Shown: piece by piece, positions 43,538-52,062 of the stretch
How positions within the stretch are numbered: position 1 is the stretch's first letter
How the letters are laid out: every line of letters begins with the position of its first letter
Assembly (NCBI GenBank): GCA_910580015.1
Contig: CAJTVT010000009.1
Coordinates: 1-64,000 of the forward strand
Reading direction: 5' to 3'
DNA from: an uncultured Lachnospiraceae bacterium
GTDB taxonomy: Bacteria > Bacillota > Clostridia > Lachnospirales > Lachnospiraceae
DNA length: 64,000 nucleotides
Program-made: the position numbers and the translations under genes
Notes under the pieces: model-generated
Told to the model about the DNA's origin: nothing
The model's database searches: none
The model's input: only the letters and a program-made list of their open reading frames with translations

Positions 43538-44095
43538 ATGAATGATCTATTGCAGGTAGGAGCAATTACCACAACACACGGTGTGCGTGGAGAGGTAAAG
43601 GTGTTTCCCATGACAGATGATGTCAGCCGCTTCAAGAAATTAAAAAAAGTTTTGCTAGATACTGGAGGAAGTTATCTGGAACTGGAAATCACCCAAGTGA
43701 AGTTCTTCAAAAATCTGGTGATTTTAAAATTCAAAGGAATCGATAATATCAATGAGATAGAAAAGTACAAAGGCAGAGGTTTGTTCGTCACCAGAGAACA
43801 GGCAGTTACATGTGAAAAAGATGAGTATTTTATCGCAGATTTGTTGGGAATGACGGTGACGACAGAAGAGGGAGATCTTCTGGGGGAAGTAAAAGAGGTG
43901 TTAAAGACTGGAGCAAACGATGTCTATGTCATAAAGGTGAGTGAAGATTCCCCGTATGTATCAAGAGTGACAGATAAAAACAAAGAGTTGCTCCTTCCAG
44001 CCATTCGAGACTGTATACGCAAGGTAGATGGGGAAAAGAGGACGATGCAGGTATATCTGATGCCAGGGCTTTTGGGGGAGGAGACAGAGAGATGA
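43538..44095 (+). CDS. rimM: 16S rRNA processing protein RimM
   Basis: A 185-residue ribosome maturation factor for the 30S subunit head. The N-terminal domain begins with LLQVGAITTTHGVRGEVKVFPMTD, and the C-terminal PRC-barrel part contains VTTEEGDLLGEVKEVLKTGANDVYVI (about 106-131) and LLLPAIRDCI. AGGAG precedes the ATG. It overlaps trmD by 4 bases (ATGA). Confidence 0.95.
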   Translation: MNDLLQVGAITTTHGVRGEVKVFPMTDDVSRFKKLKKVLLDTGGSYLELEITQVKFFKNLVILKFKGIDNINEIEKYKGRGLFVTREQAVTCEKDEYFIADLLGMTVTTEEGDLLGEVKEVLKTGANDVYVIKVSEDSPYVSRVTDKNKELLLPAIRDCIRKVDGEKRTMQVYLMPGLLGEETER

Positions 44096-44805
44096 ATTTT
44101 TACATTCTGACACTATTTCCGGATATGGTTATGCAGGGATTAAATACCAGTATCATCGGGCGTGCCGCCGATGCTGGGATTGTTCATATAGAGGCTGTTA
44201 ATATTCGAGATTTTTCACAAAATAAACATCATAAAGTGGACGATTATCCATATGGCGGTGGTGCTGGAATGTTGATGCAGGCTCAACCAGTCTACGACGC
44301 GTATCAGTCAGTTGCGGAGCGGATTGGCAGAAAACCCAGGTGCATCTATGTGACCCCTCAGGGCAGCCGATTTACACAGAAAGATGCAAAAGAATTTGCA
44401 TTGGAGAAGGATTTAATTCTGCTCTGTGGTCATTATGAAGGCATTGACGAGCGTGTGCTGGAGGAAGTCGCCACAGATTATATGTCCATCGGTGATTATG
44501 TGTTGACGGGTGGAGAGTTGCCAGCTATGGTGATGGTGGATGCCATTTCCAGAATGGTTCCTGGGGTGCTTAGCAATCAGGAATCCGGTTCATTTGAATC
44601 ATTTGAGGATAATCTGCTGGAATATCCCCAGTATTCCAGGCCCGAAGAATGGATGGGAAAAAAAGTACCGCAGGTGCTTCTGTCTGGCCATCACAAAAAT
44701 ATCGAAATCTGGCGTAGACAACAGTCCATCCTGCGAACCAAAGAGCGCAGGCCAGATTTGCTAGAACAGGCGCAGCTTACACAGCAGGAAAAAGAAGAAC
44801 TATAA
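44092..44805 (+). CDS. trmD: tRNA (guanine-37-N1) methyltransferase
   Basis: A 237-residue SPOUT methyltransferase that makes m1G37 and so prevents frameshifting. It opens with FYILTLFPDMV and shows the knot residues in LLCGHYEGIDERVLEE (near 111-126) and SIGDYVLTGGELPAMVMVDAI (near 132-152). It overlaps rimM by 4 bases. The usual next gene rplS is absent; instead the end of trmD is repeated in tandem and a terminator follows. Confidence 0.96.
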   Translation: MNFYILTLFPDMVMQGLNTSIIGRAADAGIVHIEAVNIRDFSQNKHHKVDDYPYGGGAGMLMQAQPVYDAYQSVAERIGRKPRCIYVTPQGSRFTQKDAKEFALEKDLILLCGHYEGIDERVLEEVATDYMSIGDYVLTGGELPAMVMVDAISRMVPGVLSNQESGSFESFEDNLLEYPQYSRPEEWMGKKVPQVLLSGHHKNIEIWRRQQSILRTKERRPDLLEQAQLTQQEKEEL

Positions 44806-44856
44806 AGACAAGAACTATAAAGAGATGAACTATAAAGAGATGAACGATAAATATAA
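44797..44856 (+). repeat. Four tandem 15-bp copies of the trmD 3' end
   Basis: GAACTATAAAGACAA, GAACTATAAAGAGAT (twice) and GAACGATAAATATAA follow one another without gaps. The first contains the last codons and the stop of trmD, so the array was seeded by the gene end. Confidence 0.85.
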
Positions 44857-44882
44857 GGAGCGGCAATTTGCCGCTCCTTGTC
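44855..44882. terminator. Terminator between trmD and the decayed gene end
   Basis: AAGGAGCGGCAA and its complement TTGCCGCTCCTT form a perfect stem with almost no loop. It could serve trmD on the + strand and once the relic gene on the minus strand. Confidence 0.7.
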
Positions 44883-44892
44883 TGCATGATTT

Positions 44893-45110
44893 TTATGGTG
44901 TAACTGTCATGGGACCAAAACCAGTATCGTAAGTTCCAGTGCTCCAACCGTTTCCGCTTCTGTGTCGATCAGCTTCTAATTATGATTTGGTTGTTCCAGG
45001 GTCCTTTCTATGGTGTGCTCTTCTTTTTTGTCACAGGTTCCTTATGCGGATCTTGTGCAGGTTACTTCTTCTTTTCCTTCTTTTAATATATTAATAAGGA
45101 AATTATTGGT
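44893..45110 (-). pseudogene. Decayed 3' end of a second Cys-repeat surface protein gene
   Basis: On the minus strand, codons ending at 44893 read STGTYDTGFGPMTVTP followed by a stop. This mirrors the C-terminus of the big protein at 45424-50346 (LTGTYNTGFSPMADAQ). Further upstream on the same strand, broken by stops, are pieces such as EEVTCTRSA and GTCDKKEEHT that recall its TCT repeats. It is probably the remains of a divergent paralogue; only the last 20 codons are secure. Confidence 0.55.
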
Positions 45111-45268
45111 AAAATAAGTGGTTTGGTTCATAGACTTACAGGAGATGTGAGCACCCCCCTCAAGAACAATGGGCAGGGAATCTAGCACAATTTTAGTTCC
45201 ATTTTGTGGAAATAGTTCCAGAAAAAACCGACTTTTCCAAGAAAAGAAAAATATAATGGTGAAGGACA
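45111..45268. other. Intergenic DNA upstream of the Cys-repeat protein
   Basis: Upstream control region of the surface protein. No frame or RNA fold was recognised. Decayed coding sequence from the relic may extend into it. Confidence 0.4.
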
Positions 45269-45298
45269 TTGACAAAAGGAAATTGCTGGTATTATAAT
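45269..45298 (+). promoter_or_regulatory. Consensus promoter of the Cys-repeat protein
   Basis: Exact TTGACA at 45269-45274 and TATAAT at 45293-45298 with an 18-base spacer. The leader is about 120 bases. Strong expression is expected. Confidence 0.8.
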
Positions 45299-45423
45299 CT
45301 AAGATGAGGCAGGATTATAGACTGATGGATAAAGATGGAAGGAGGAAATGGAATTAGTGAGGAAATAGTTCAATGATTTTGCCGATGGAACAACAACAAT
45401 TATTAAGATGGAAGGAGTTAAAT

Positions 45424-48400
45424 ATGAGCGTGAGCAAATTTAAGCGTTTCTTAAGCGTGCTGTTGACATTGAGCATGATACTGTCATGGAATATGCCTGC
45501 CTATGCTGCCGGTGAAGCGGGCGACGGTTCATGTCAGGGCGGCAATCATCAGTTTACATTTACAGACGAATTTCTGATTGAAACTGAACAGCAGCCGACT
45601 TGTTCAAAAGAAGGCACAGGTCTCTATAAATGTGCTGAGTGCGGTTACTATGATGATTTGGACAGGAATTGCTATGGACCAATTGCAAAGCTTGACCATG
45701 ACTATAAGGTCGTAGAGACAGCGGCTACTTGTACAGAGCCCAAAAAGCAAGGACTTGAGTGTAATAACTGTGGTCATGAGGATGTGAAGGAAATTGGAGA
45801 TCCTCTTGGACATAGTTTTACGGAGGAAAGTGAAATCGTAGAGTATACACCGGGAGATTGCACCCATAAGGCGCAGTTGACCAGAAAGTGTATTCGCTGT
45901 GATGTGAAAGAGAAGGACGATAAGCCAGACTCTGAACTGATAGAGGGTGAACTTGTTCCAGATGTTCATCATTGGAAGACAGAGAAGGAGCAGATTGCTC
46001 CAGCAACCTGTAGTACAGGTGTTAAGATGGGTTACAAATGCCAGGATTGTGAAATTGTAAATCCGGATCCATCAACCTGGTCTTATGAAGGAGAACCTGT
46101 TGGAGATCACGATTTTACAGGCGTTACCGAGACAAAGGATGTTCCGGCAACTTGCTTGACACCCAGCTATAAGACCCATGTATGTAACTTGTGTAAGAAA
46201 GACATTAAGGTTGAAGGCAGTGAGGATCCCGAAGGAGTTCTTGATCCTGAGAACCATGAATTCTGGACCGAAGAGGAAGAGCCAGAAGAGGGTACACATC
46301 GGGTAGTAGTTGAGGAAGCAAACTGTACATATGGAGATATTTTAGCATTCCCATGTAGGAATCCGGAATGTGAAGGAGCATGGGATGAGGCGTCTGAAGA
46401 GGAAGATGAATCTACTGTAGATCCCACAAAGCATGTATATGGAACTCCGGTGGAGACAGCAGCGACTTGTACAGAAGCTAAGAAGAGCACAAAGACATGT
46501 ATCCATCCTCATGCAGAAGGTACACCAGGCGCTGACACAGCAGTGGTTGTAACTACAATCGGAGAGCCTTTGGGACATGACGAGGAGATTATCCCGGCAG
46601 TACCTGCTACTCATGATACACCAGGATCTACAGAGGGTAAGAAATGTAAGAGATGTGGTACAATCACAGTACAGCCAGAAGTAATTGAGGCTGGTACAGG
46701 CGATGTACATGACTTTACTGAGCTTGTGAAGACTATCCGGGAAGCTACCTGTAAAGTTGCAGGTGTAGGCAAATATAAATGCAGCAGTGCGAGCTGTGAT
46801 AAGACTGGCTATAAGGTAATCCCGGCTGGTCATAACTTCCCAGAAGAAGGGCAAGGAAACGTAACCACAGAACCAACCTGTACCACGGATGGTGAGGAGA
46901 CCGTAACTTGTGCAAGATATAACGAAGATCCGGATCAAAATAAGTGTGACTTAGAAGAAGGACGCACCTCTACAAGACCGATCCCAGCCACAGGACATAC
47001 CTGGGTGAAGAATGATGCAAAGAGCCAGGCTCCAACATGTGCGGAAGATGGTTTCGATTTTATGGAATGCAGCAACTGTACAGAGACTAAGAAAGATATC
47101 GTTGAGGCAAATGGCCAGCATAATTTCCAGGATGATGTGGAGATCCCAGCAACCTGCCAGCATGCACAACAGATGGGAAGAGCATGTACAGTCTGCTTTA
47201 CACCAGATCCAGATGCGGATGCACCGACAGATATTATAGATGGAGATCCCGCAATACCTCATGAAATGGTAGAGGATGCAGAGAATAGCAAGCCTGCCAC
47301 CTGTACCGAAGATGGCGTGAGAGCTACTATTTGTAAGTTGTGTAATGAATACACAGAGACAGAGCCAATTCCTGCCGCTCATACCTTTGAGATGGATGAG
47401 GAGGGCAATGTTAAGCTCACTCCGTCGAAAGAAGATTGTACCGCAGCAGACAACAAGTATGTGAAAACTTGTACAGTATGTGGAGACAAGATTGATGCCA
47501 CAGCAGAAGAAACAGCAGGACTGCCGAAATTACCTGCAGCAAAACATAATTATGATGTGGCAAAGATATTGAGACCTTCCGACTGTCATGGACTGAATGC
47601 AGAAGGAACAGAAGGCGGCACCAATGGACTGGGAAGATATACCTGCCAGAATCCAGGATGTACAGATAGTAAGTATGATGTGATTGCACCAAAGCATACT
47701 CCTGGAGACGGTGGAACCACGACAAAGCAGCCAACCTGTACAGAACCTGGTGAAAAGAGCACATCTTGTACCGTATGTGATCTTGAAATTGTAACAGAAG
47801 TACCAGCACTTAACCATGATGTTGAGCATGCAGTTTTCGGACTTGCTCCAGCAAACTGTACAGAGCCTGCAAGAATGGGCATGGTATGTCCTAGATGTGG
47901 TGAGGCAGTTGGAGATGGCGAGTATGTTCCATTTGTAGCTGGCATGGAGATTCAAGATGTATTAAATGCATATCAAGAGATAACTGGTGAGGAGCCAACT
48001 CCGGAAATAATAGAAGATCTGACAGCTAAAGTTCCTACCTGGGAGGCACAGGCTCCACAAGGCGATCATGAGTGGACTTGGGCTGAGGAAGACCTTGTTC
48101 TGGAAGCAACCTGTACGACAGACGGTAAAGCTCTGAATGCAACTTGCAGCCGCTGTGGTGCATTTGAAGAAGAACATGTGATTCCTAAGACTGGCCATGA
48201 TGAGCAGGAAGAAGTAATTGATCCTACCTGTACCGAGAATGGAAAGGTTCGCACGTTCTGCGCGAACGGTTGTACCGGAGAGGGCGCTTTTGAAGAAAAG
48301 ATTGTAGAGCTGGAAGATGAAGAAATGCAGGCTCTGGGCCATGACCTTCAGATCAAAGAGTTATTTAAAGAGCCAACCTGTACGGAGACTGGTTTTGCAA

Positions 48401-50346
48401 GATATGAGTGTAGTAGAGCAGAAGAATGCGGTTTGGCGCCTGAATATAAGGTGATTCCGGCTGCACATACCAATGGGGAAGGCGTAGTGAAGAAGCCTGC
48501 CACCTGTACGGAACCTGGTGTGATTGAATACACCTGTGAGATCTGTGGTACCGTTACTACAGAGGAGATCAAAGCTTTAGAGCATGATTTCAGTGAATTT
48601 AAAGTGATTCCTGCTACCTGTACCGAATCTGGCAAGATTGGCCAGCAGTGTTCCAAGTGCGGAACATGCAGTGACGACACACTGACAGTTACAGAAGATA
48701 CAACTGCTGCAGAATTAGAGGCAGCAAAGGATAAGATCAAAGAGTCATGGGAAGATAAGAATGATTTAGAGCTGAACGATGCTCTTGAACTTGCAATTCA
48801 TGAACTGAGTAGAACTCCTCTGGGCCATGATTGGGTAAAGAGCACAGAAGCAGACGATAATCAGGCTCCTACCTGTACCATAGATGGTTTCGAGACATAC
48901 AATTGTTCCAGAAACTGTGGTGTGGAAGCAGATGTGCGTACATTGGAAGCTACGGGCCATGTGCTGGAAGATACATATGTAGCTCCAAACTGTACAGAAA
49001 ATGCTAAGGTGGAACACCACTGCAGCAAGTGCAATGACGAAGAGCTTACCGAGGAAGAGAAGAGCGAAGATCTGGGAGATAAGGGTGACGAATACAAAGC
49101 TACCGATCATGCATGGGATGATGGTGTAGAAAAAGCGATACTTGCAGAGGGTGAGACTTTGCCAGAGGGCATGACAGAAGCAGAGTATATCTGTGAGCAT
49201 GGCGGTGAGTTGGTAAAGACTTGTACCAATGCAAACTGTCCTGGAACTGAGAATGAAGCTGGAGAGACCGTGAAGCCAGCAGTTGAGAAGACACCAATTG
49301 CAGCAGGTCATAAGTGGGTAAAGGAAACCTATCGTGATGAAGATGGCAAGGAGATCGCAATCATCCGGAAATGTAGTCGCTGCGAATTAGCAGACACAGA
49401 GGATCCGATCTACATGCTGGAAGGCTATGGATTCTGTCCAAAAGAAGGCCATGGAATTGTTGTACTTACAGAGGAAGATATTGAACCTGGCACACCTGCA
49501 ACTTGTGTAGAGCCAGGAACCTCAGATGCGAAGAGCTGCCCGAAATGTCGTGAAGAGGGCGTTGCAAACGTAATCCATCCAAGTAAACCAATTCCTGCAA
49601 CTGGCAAGCACGTTACCACACAGGATCCCAAAGTGGTAGATCCGACCTGTACAGTGGATGGATATACCGCAAAGATCTGTGACAACTGTGAACAGGAATT
49701 TGAGAAAGTTACAATCGAGGCAACTGGTCATGATTTCCGGGAGAAATACATTGACGCAACCTGTACCGAGTACGCAAAATTGACAAAGGTATGCGTAAAT
49801 AAGGATTGCGGAATCAAGGATCCGACCTGGACAGACAAGGTTATTTGTCCTCCTGAATATCCAGAAGGAACCTTAGCAGATCATGATTTCTCCAAGGGAG
49901 ATACCTGTGAGGTATGTAAGCAGGAGCGTGTAAAAGCTGTTACTACTGGAAATAAGGTAGAGACAGGAGACAGCACAAAGAAAGTTACTTTCAACGCGAA
50001 CATCTCCGTATTAGACAAACAGGCAGAAGTGGTTGAGAAAGGTATTCTGTATATCACTGCTGCAAATTATGAAGGTGATGCAAAAGCAGACCTGAGCGTT
50101 GAGCTTAACGCAGAAGGAGGCATTACCCCAGGAGATAACGTTAAGATTAAGAGAGTGACAACCGCAGGCAATTCCGCAGTTCTCACCATCAATCTTGGAA
50201 CTTCAGCATCCAGTGCAACCAGACAGCTTTATGCAAGAGGTTATGTCATTGTAAGAAATGGCGATGAGACGAAGCTGTATCTGGATAGCAATATTTTGAC
50301 TGGAACATATAATACTGGCTTTAGCCCAATGGCAGATGCACAGTAA
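45424..50346 (+). CDS. Large secreted Cys-repeat surface protein
   Basis: A 1640-residue protein. Residues 1-29 are a signal peptide (KFKRFLSVLLTLSMILSWNMPAYA). The body is a long series of about 60-residue repeats of the form ATCTEPG...C..C...IPATGHxxx, each with a TC, a CxxC pair and a GH, so they may form small metal- or disulfide-stabilised units. Acidic residues are abundant. The last 130 residues form a different domain (from about VTTGNKVETGDSTKK). No LPXTG, S-layer or choline-binding anchor is visible. AAGGAG serves the ATG at 45424; an upstream in-frame ATG at 45373 lacks one. Its function is unknown; adhesion or a cell-surface layer is a guess. Confidence 0.85.
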   Translation: MSVSKFKRFLSVLLTLSMILSWNMPAYAAGEAGDGSCQGGNHQFTFTDEFLIETEQQPTCSKEGTGLYKCAECGYYDDLDRNCYGPIAKLDHDYKVVETAATCTEPKKQGLECNNCGHEDVKEIGDPLGHSFTEESEIVEYTPGDCTHKAQLTRKCIRCDVKEKDDKPDSELIEGELVPDVHHWKTEKEQIAPATCSTGVKMGYKCQDCEIVNPDPSTWSYEGEPVGDHDFTGVTETKDVPATCLTPSYKTHVCNLCKKDIKVEGSEDPEGVLDPENHEFWTEEEEPEEGTHRVVVEEANCTYGDILAFPCRNPECEGAWDEASEEEDESTVDPTKHVYGTPVETAATCTEAKKSTKTCIHPHAEGTPGADTAVVVTTIGEPLGHDEEIIPAVPATHDTPGSTEGKKCKRCGTITVQPEVIEAGTGDVHDFTELVKTIREATCKVAGVGKYKCSSASCDKTGYKVIPAGHNFPEEGQGNVTTEPTCTTDGEETVTCARYNEDPDQNKCDLEEGRTSTRPIPATGHTWVKNDAKSQAPTCAEDGFDFMECSNCTETKKDIVEANGQHNFQDDVEIPATCQHAQQMGRACTVCFTPDPDADAPTDIIDGDPAIPHEMVEDAENSKPATCTEDGVRATICKLCNEYTETEPIPAAHTFEMDEEGNVKLTPSKEDCTAADNKYVKTCTVCGDKIDATAEETAGLPKLPAAKHNYDVAKILRPSDCHGLNAEGTEGGTNGLGRYTCQNPGCTDSKYDVIAPKHTPGDGGTTTKQPTCTEPGEKSTSCTVCDLEIVTEVPALNHDVEHAVFGLAPANCTEPARMGMVCPRCGEAVGDGEYVPFVAGMEIQDVLNAYQEITGEEPTPEIIEDLTAKVPTWEAQAPQGDHEWTWAEEDLVLEATCTTDGKALNATCSRCGAFEEEHVIPKTGHDEQEEVIDPTCTENGKVRTFCANGCTGEGAFEEKIVELEDEEMQALGHDLQIKELFKEPTCTETGFARYECSRAEECGLAPEYKVIPAAHTNGEGVVKKPATCTEPGVIEYTCEICGTVTTEEIKALEHDFSEFKVIPATCTESGKIGQQCSKCGTCSDDTLTVTEDTTAAELEAAKDKIKESWEDKNDLELNDALELAIHELSRTPLGHDWVKSTEADDNQAPTCTIDGFETYNCSRNCGVEADVRTLEATGHVLEDTYVAPNCTENAKVEHHCSKCNDEELTEEEKSEDLGDKGDEYKATDHAWDDGVEKAILAEGETLPEGMTEAEYICEHGGELVKTCTNANCPGTENEAGETVKPAVEKTPIAAGHKWVKETYRDEDGKEIAIIRKCSRCELADTEDPIYMLEGYGFCPKEGHGIVVLTEEDIEPGTPATCVEPGTSDAKSCPKCREEGVANVIHPSKPIPATGKHVTTQDPKVVDPTCTVDGYTAKICDNCEQEFEKVTIEATGHDFREKYIDATCTEYAKLTKVCVNKDCGIKDPTWTDKVICPPEYPEGTLADHDFSKGDTCEVCKQERVKAVTTGNKVETGDSTKKVTFNANISVLDKQAEVVEKGILYITAANYEGDAKADLSVELNAEGGITPGDNVKIKRVTTAGNSAVLTINLGTSASSATRQLYARGYVIVRNGDETKLYLDSNILTGTYNTGFSPMADAQ

Positions 50347-50357
50347 GAATGCTTAGA

Positions 50358-50385
50358 ACAAGCAGCGGCGATTGCCGCTGCTTGT
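50358..50385 (+). terminator. Terminator of the Cys-repeat protein gene
   Basis: ACAAGCAGCGGC-GATT-GCCGCTGCTTGT is a perfect 12-bp stem followed by TTGCGTTATTTT. Confidence 0.8.
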
Positions 50386-50486
50386 TTGCGTTATTTTGAA
50401 GATCTCTTTGAAGATATAGATAGTGAGAAAGTTGTTGTAAAAAGTCGAAAAATGTCAATAGCTGTGTACAAACCATATGCAGTATC

Positions 50487-50515
50487 TTGACGACAAGTAT
50501 TTTGGGTGATACAAT
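50487..50515 (+). promoter_or_regulatory. Promoter of the candidate small RNA
   Basis: TTGACG at 50487-50492 and TACAAT at 50510-50515 with a 17-base spacer. The predicted start is the G at 50522, seven bases beyond the -10. Confidence 0.7.
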
Positions 50516-50521
50516 ATGTTT

Positions 50522-50633
50522 GCAGCTCAAGCATATCAGCTTTTCCCCTTATTATAAAGTTGATATGTACATTGCCTCGGTGTTGAAAACGCCGGGGCAA
50601 TCTTAGATCTTAAGGTGATGAGCTGCTTTTTTT
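50522..50633 (+). ncRNA. Candidate small RNA with three-way junction
   Basis: No protein frame of note. Three helices fit together: a closing 8-bp helix GCAGCTCA (50522-50529) with TGAGCTGC (50619-50626), a 12-bp helix CATATCAGCTTT / AAAGTTGATATG (50532-50543, 50556-50567), and a 12-bp helix ATTGCCTCGGTG / CGCCGGGGCAAT (50571-50582, 50590-50601) with loop TTGAAAA. Seven T follow the closing helix directly, as in an intrinsic terminator, and a good promoter points at the first base of that helix. It matches neither 6S, tmRNA, SRP RNA nor a riboswitch class that I recognise. It could act as a trans-acting sRNA. Confidence 0.7.
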
Positions 50634-50733
50634 GCGTCTATGATACCCATTCATCGAGTAGAACGATACTTTTTGGAAAGTGCTTTTTCATGTGTTCTGG
50701 TAAAAACTCACAGAAACTGTTATAGTATTATTG

Positions 50734-50751
50734 GAATTAACATGGTATAAT
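50734..50751 (+). promoter_or_regulatory. Candidate extended -10 promoter of the HPr-like gene
   Basis: TGGTATAAT (TG-N-TATAAT) near 50743-50751 without a clear -35, about 65 bases before the start codon. Confidence 0.4.
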
Positions 50752-50817
50752 ACATAAAGTAAAAAGATTTAGAGAAGTCATAAGGATTCGGATAAATCGT
50801 AATGAGGAGGCATATGT

Positions 50818-51051
50818 TTGACAACAGCACAGATTTTATTAAATACAATGGAAGCAGTAAAAGAATTTACCGAGATTATTTCAGGGGTAGAGGGAGAAGT
50901 AGATCTTGTTCTGGGCAGATACGTGGTGGATGCAAAGTCCATTATGGGTATATTTAGCCTTGATGTGTCAGAGCCTTTGGAACTTCGAATCCATAAGGGA
51001 CAGGAGCAGGCAGAGCAAATTCTTGAAAAATTACAAAAATATTTGGTATAA
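50818..51051 (+). CDS. HPr-like protein lacking the phospho-histidine motif
   Basis: A 77-residue protein with the HPr-like fold (VDLVLGRYVVDAKSIMGIFSLDVSEPLELRIH matches the strand-helix core of HPr). The GxHARPA phosphorylation motif of PTS HPr is missing from the N-terminal part (MTTAQILLNTMEAVKEF), so it probably does not carry phosphate. The start is TTG at 50818 with GAGGAGG seven bases upstream; an ATG at 50814 is in another frame. It is 23 bases before a fructokinase gene, which suggests a sugar-related regulatory role. Confidence 0.7.
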   Translation: MTTAQILLNTMEAVKEFTEIISGVEGEVDLVLGRYVVDAKSIMGIFSLDVSEPLELRIHKGQEQAEQILEKLQKYLV

Positions 51052-51074
51052 ATACAAAGAAAGCAGGTGTGGAT

Positions 51075-52043
51075 ATGGCAGAGCAGTATGATGTTACAGC
51101 GCTTGGGGAGCTGTTGATTGATTTTACCCAGAATGGGAACAGTGAGCAGGGAAATCCCTTGTTTGAGGCAAATCCGGGGGGAGCTCCTTGTAATGTGCTT
51201 GCTATGCTGGCAAAATTGGGCTACCAGCCAGCATTTATCGGCAAGGTGGGAGACGACGCTTTTGGAAGGAAATTGGGAGAGACAATCGTTCAGGCAGGAA
51301 TATCGGATGAAGGACTTCGGTTTGATTCAGAAGTCCATACGACACTGGCTTTTGTACATACTTTTGCAGATGGGGATAGGGATTTCTCTTTTTATCGGGA
51401 ACATGGGGCAGATACCATGCTGCGGCAGGAAGAAATTCCGAAGAAACTGATTGAGAAAAGCAGAATCTTTCATTTCGGTTCGCTGTCTCTGACAGACGAG
51501 CCCTCCGCATCGGCAACGAGGCTGGCGGTTGCCTGCGCGAAAGAGGCAGGAGCTTTGATCTCATTCGATCCGAATTTGCGGCCTCCTCTTTGGAAGGATA
51601 TGGAGGATGCAAAAGAGGCAATTTGGTATGGGATAGAAAATTGTGATATCTTAAAAATTGCGGACAATGAGATTGTATGGTTGACCGAAACAGAGGATTA
51701 TGACGCAGGTGTGGCAGTGCTAAAGGAGAGAACGCACGCTAAGTTGATCAACGTGACGTTGGGCAAACAAGGAAGCATTGCCTATTATGAGGGCACGAAG
51801 GTGTTTGGAAAACCTTTTCCAAATGATAAAGTTGTGGACACCACAGGAGCAGGAGATACTTTTTGTGGGTGTGTGCTTGGGTATGTGTTGGCTCATGGGC
51901 TGGAAGGGCTTTCGGAGAGACAGTTGGAGGAAATGCTGTTATTTGCCAATGCAGCGGCATCCATTGTAACTACCAGAAAAGGGGCTGTGCGTTCCATGCC
52001 AGACCGCAAGGATGTGGAAGCGCTCTTACATTCGAATCTTTAG
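51075..52043 (+). CDS. PfkB-family fructokinase
   Basis: A 322-residue ribokinase-like sugar kinase. The N-terminal motif GGAPCNVLAMLAKLG is near 36-50 and the C-terminal signature VVDTTGAGDTFCGCVLGYVL, with the catalytic Asp, is near 254-273. The sequence is closest in style to fructokinases (ALGELLIDFTQNG; FEANPGGAP). AGCAGG serves the ATG at 51075 better than the in-frame GTG six bases earlier. It is 19 bases before the MGMT gene, as part of a run of same-strand genes. Confidence 0.88.
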   Translation: MAEQYDVTALGELLIDFTQNGNSEQGNPLFEANPGGAPCNVLAMLAKLGYQPAFIGKVGDDAFGRKLGETIVQAGISDEGLRFDSEVHTTLAFVHTFADGDRDFSFYREHGADTMLRQEEIPKKLIEKSRIFHFGSLSLTDEPSASATRLAVACAKEAGALISFDPNLRPPLWKDMEDAKEAIWYGIENCDILKIADNEIVWLTETEDYDAGVAVLKERTHAKLINVTLGKQGSIAYYEGTKVFGKPFPNDKVVDTTGAGDTFCGCVLGYVLAHGLEGLSERQLEEMLLFANAAASIVTTRKGAVRSMPDRKDVEALLHSNL

Positions 52044-52062
52044 AGGAGACAAAGGAGAGTCT

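Noticed and set aside
46342..49311. Several long antisense frames opposite the Cys-repeat protein
   Set aside because: They mirror the repeat structure and codon bias of the + strand gene, have Cys/Ser-rich nonsense composition and lack ribosome sites.
50522..50633. Candidate RNA as 6S RNA, SRP RNA or tmRNA
   Set aside because: It is too short for 6S or tmRNA, lacks the large 6S bubble, and lacks the GGAA-type SRP loop motif.
50814..50960. ATG at 50814 as the start of a separate small protein
   Set aside because: The frame overlaps the HPr-like gene, is rich in Arg/Gly/Ser out-of-frame sequence and is not protein-like.
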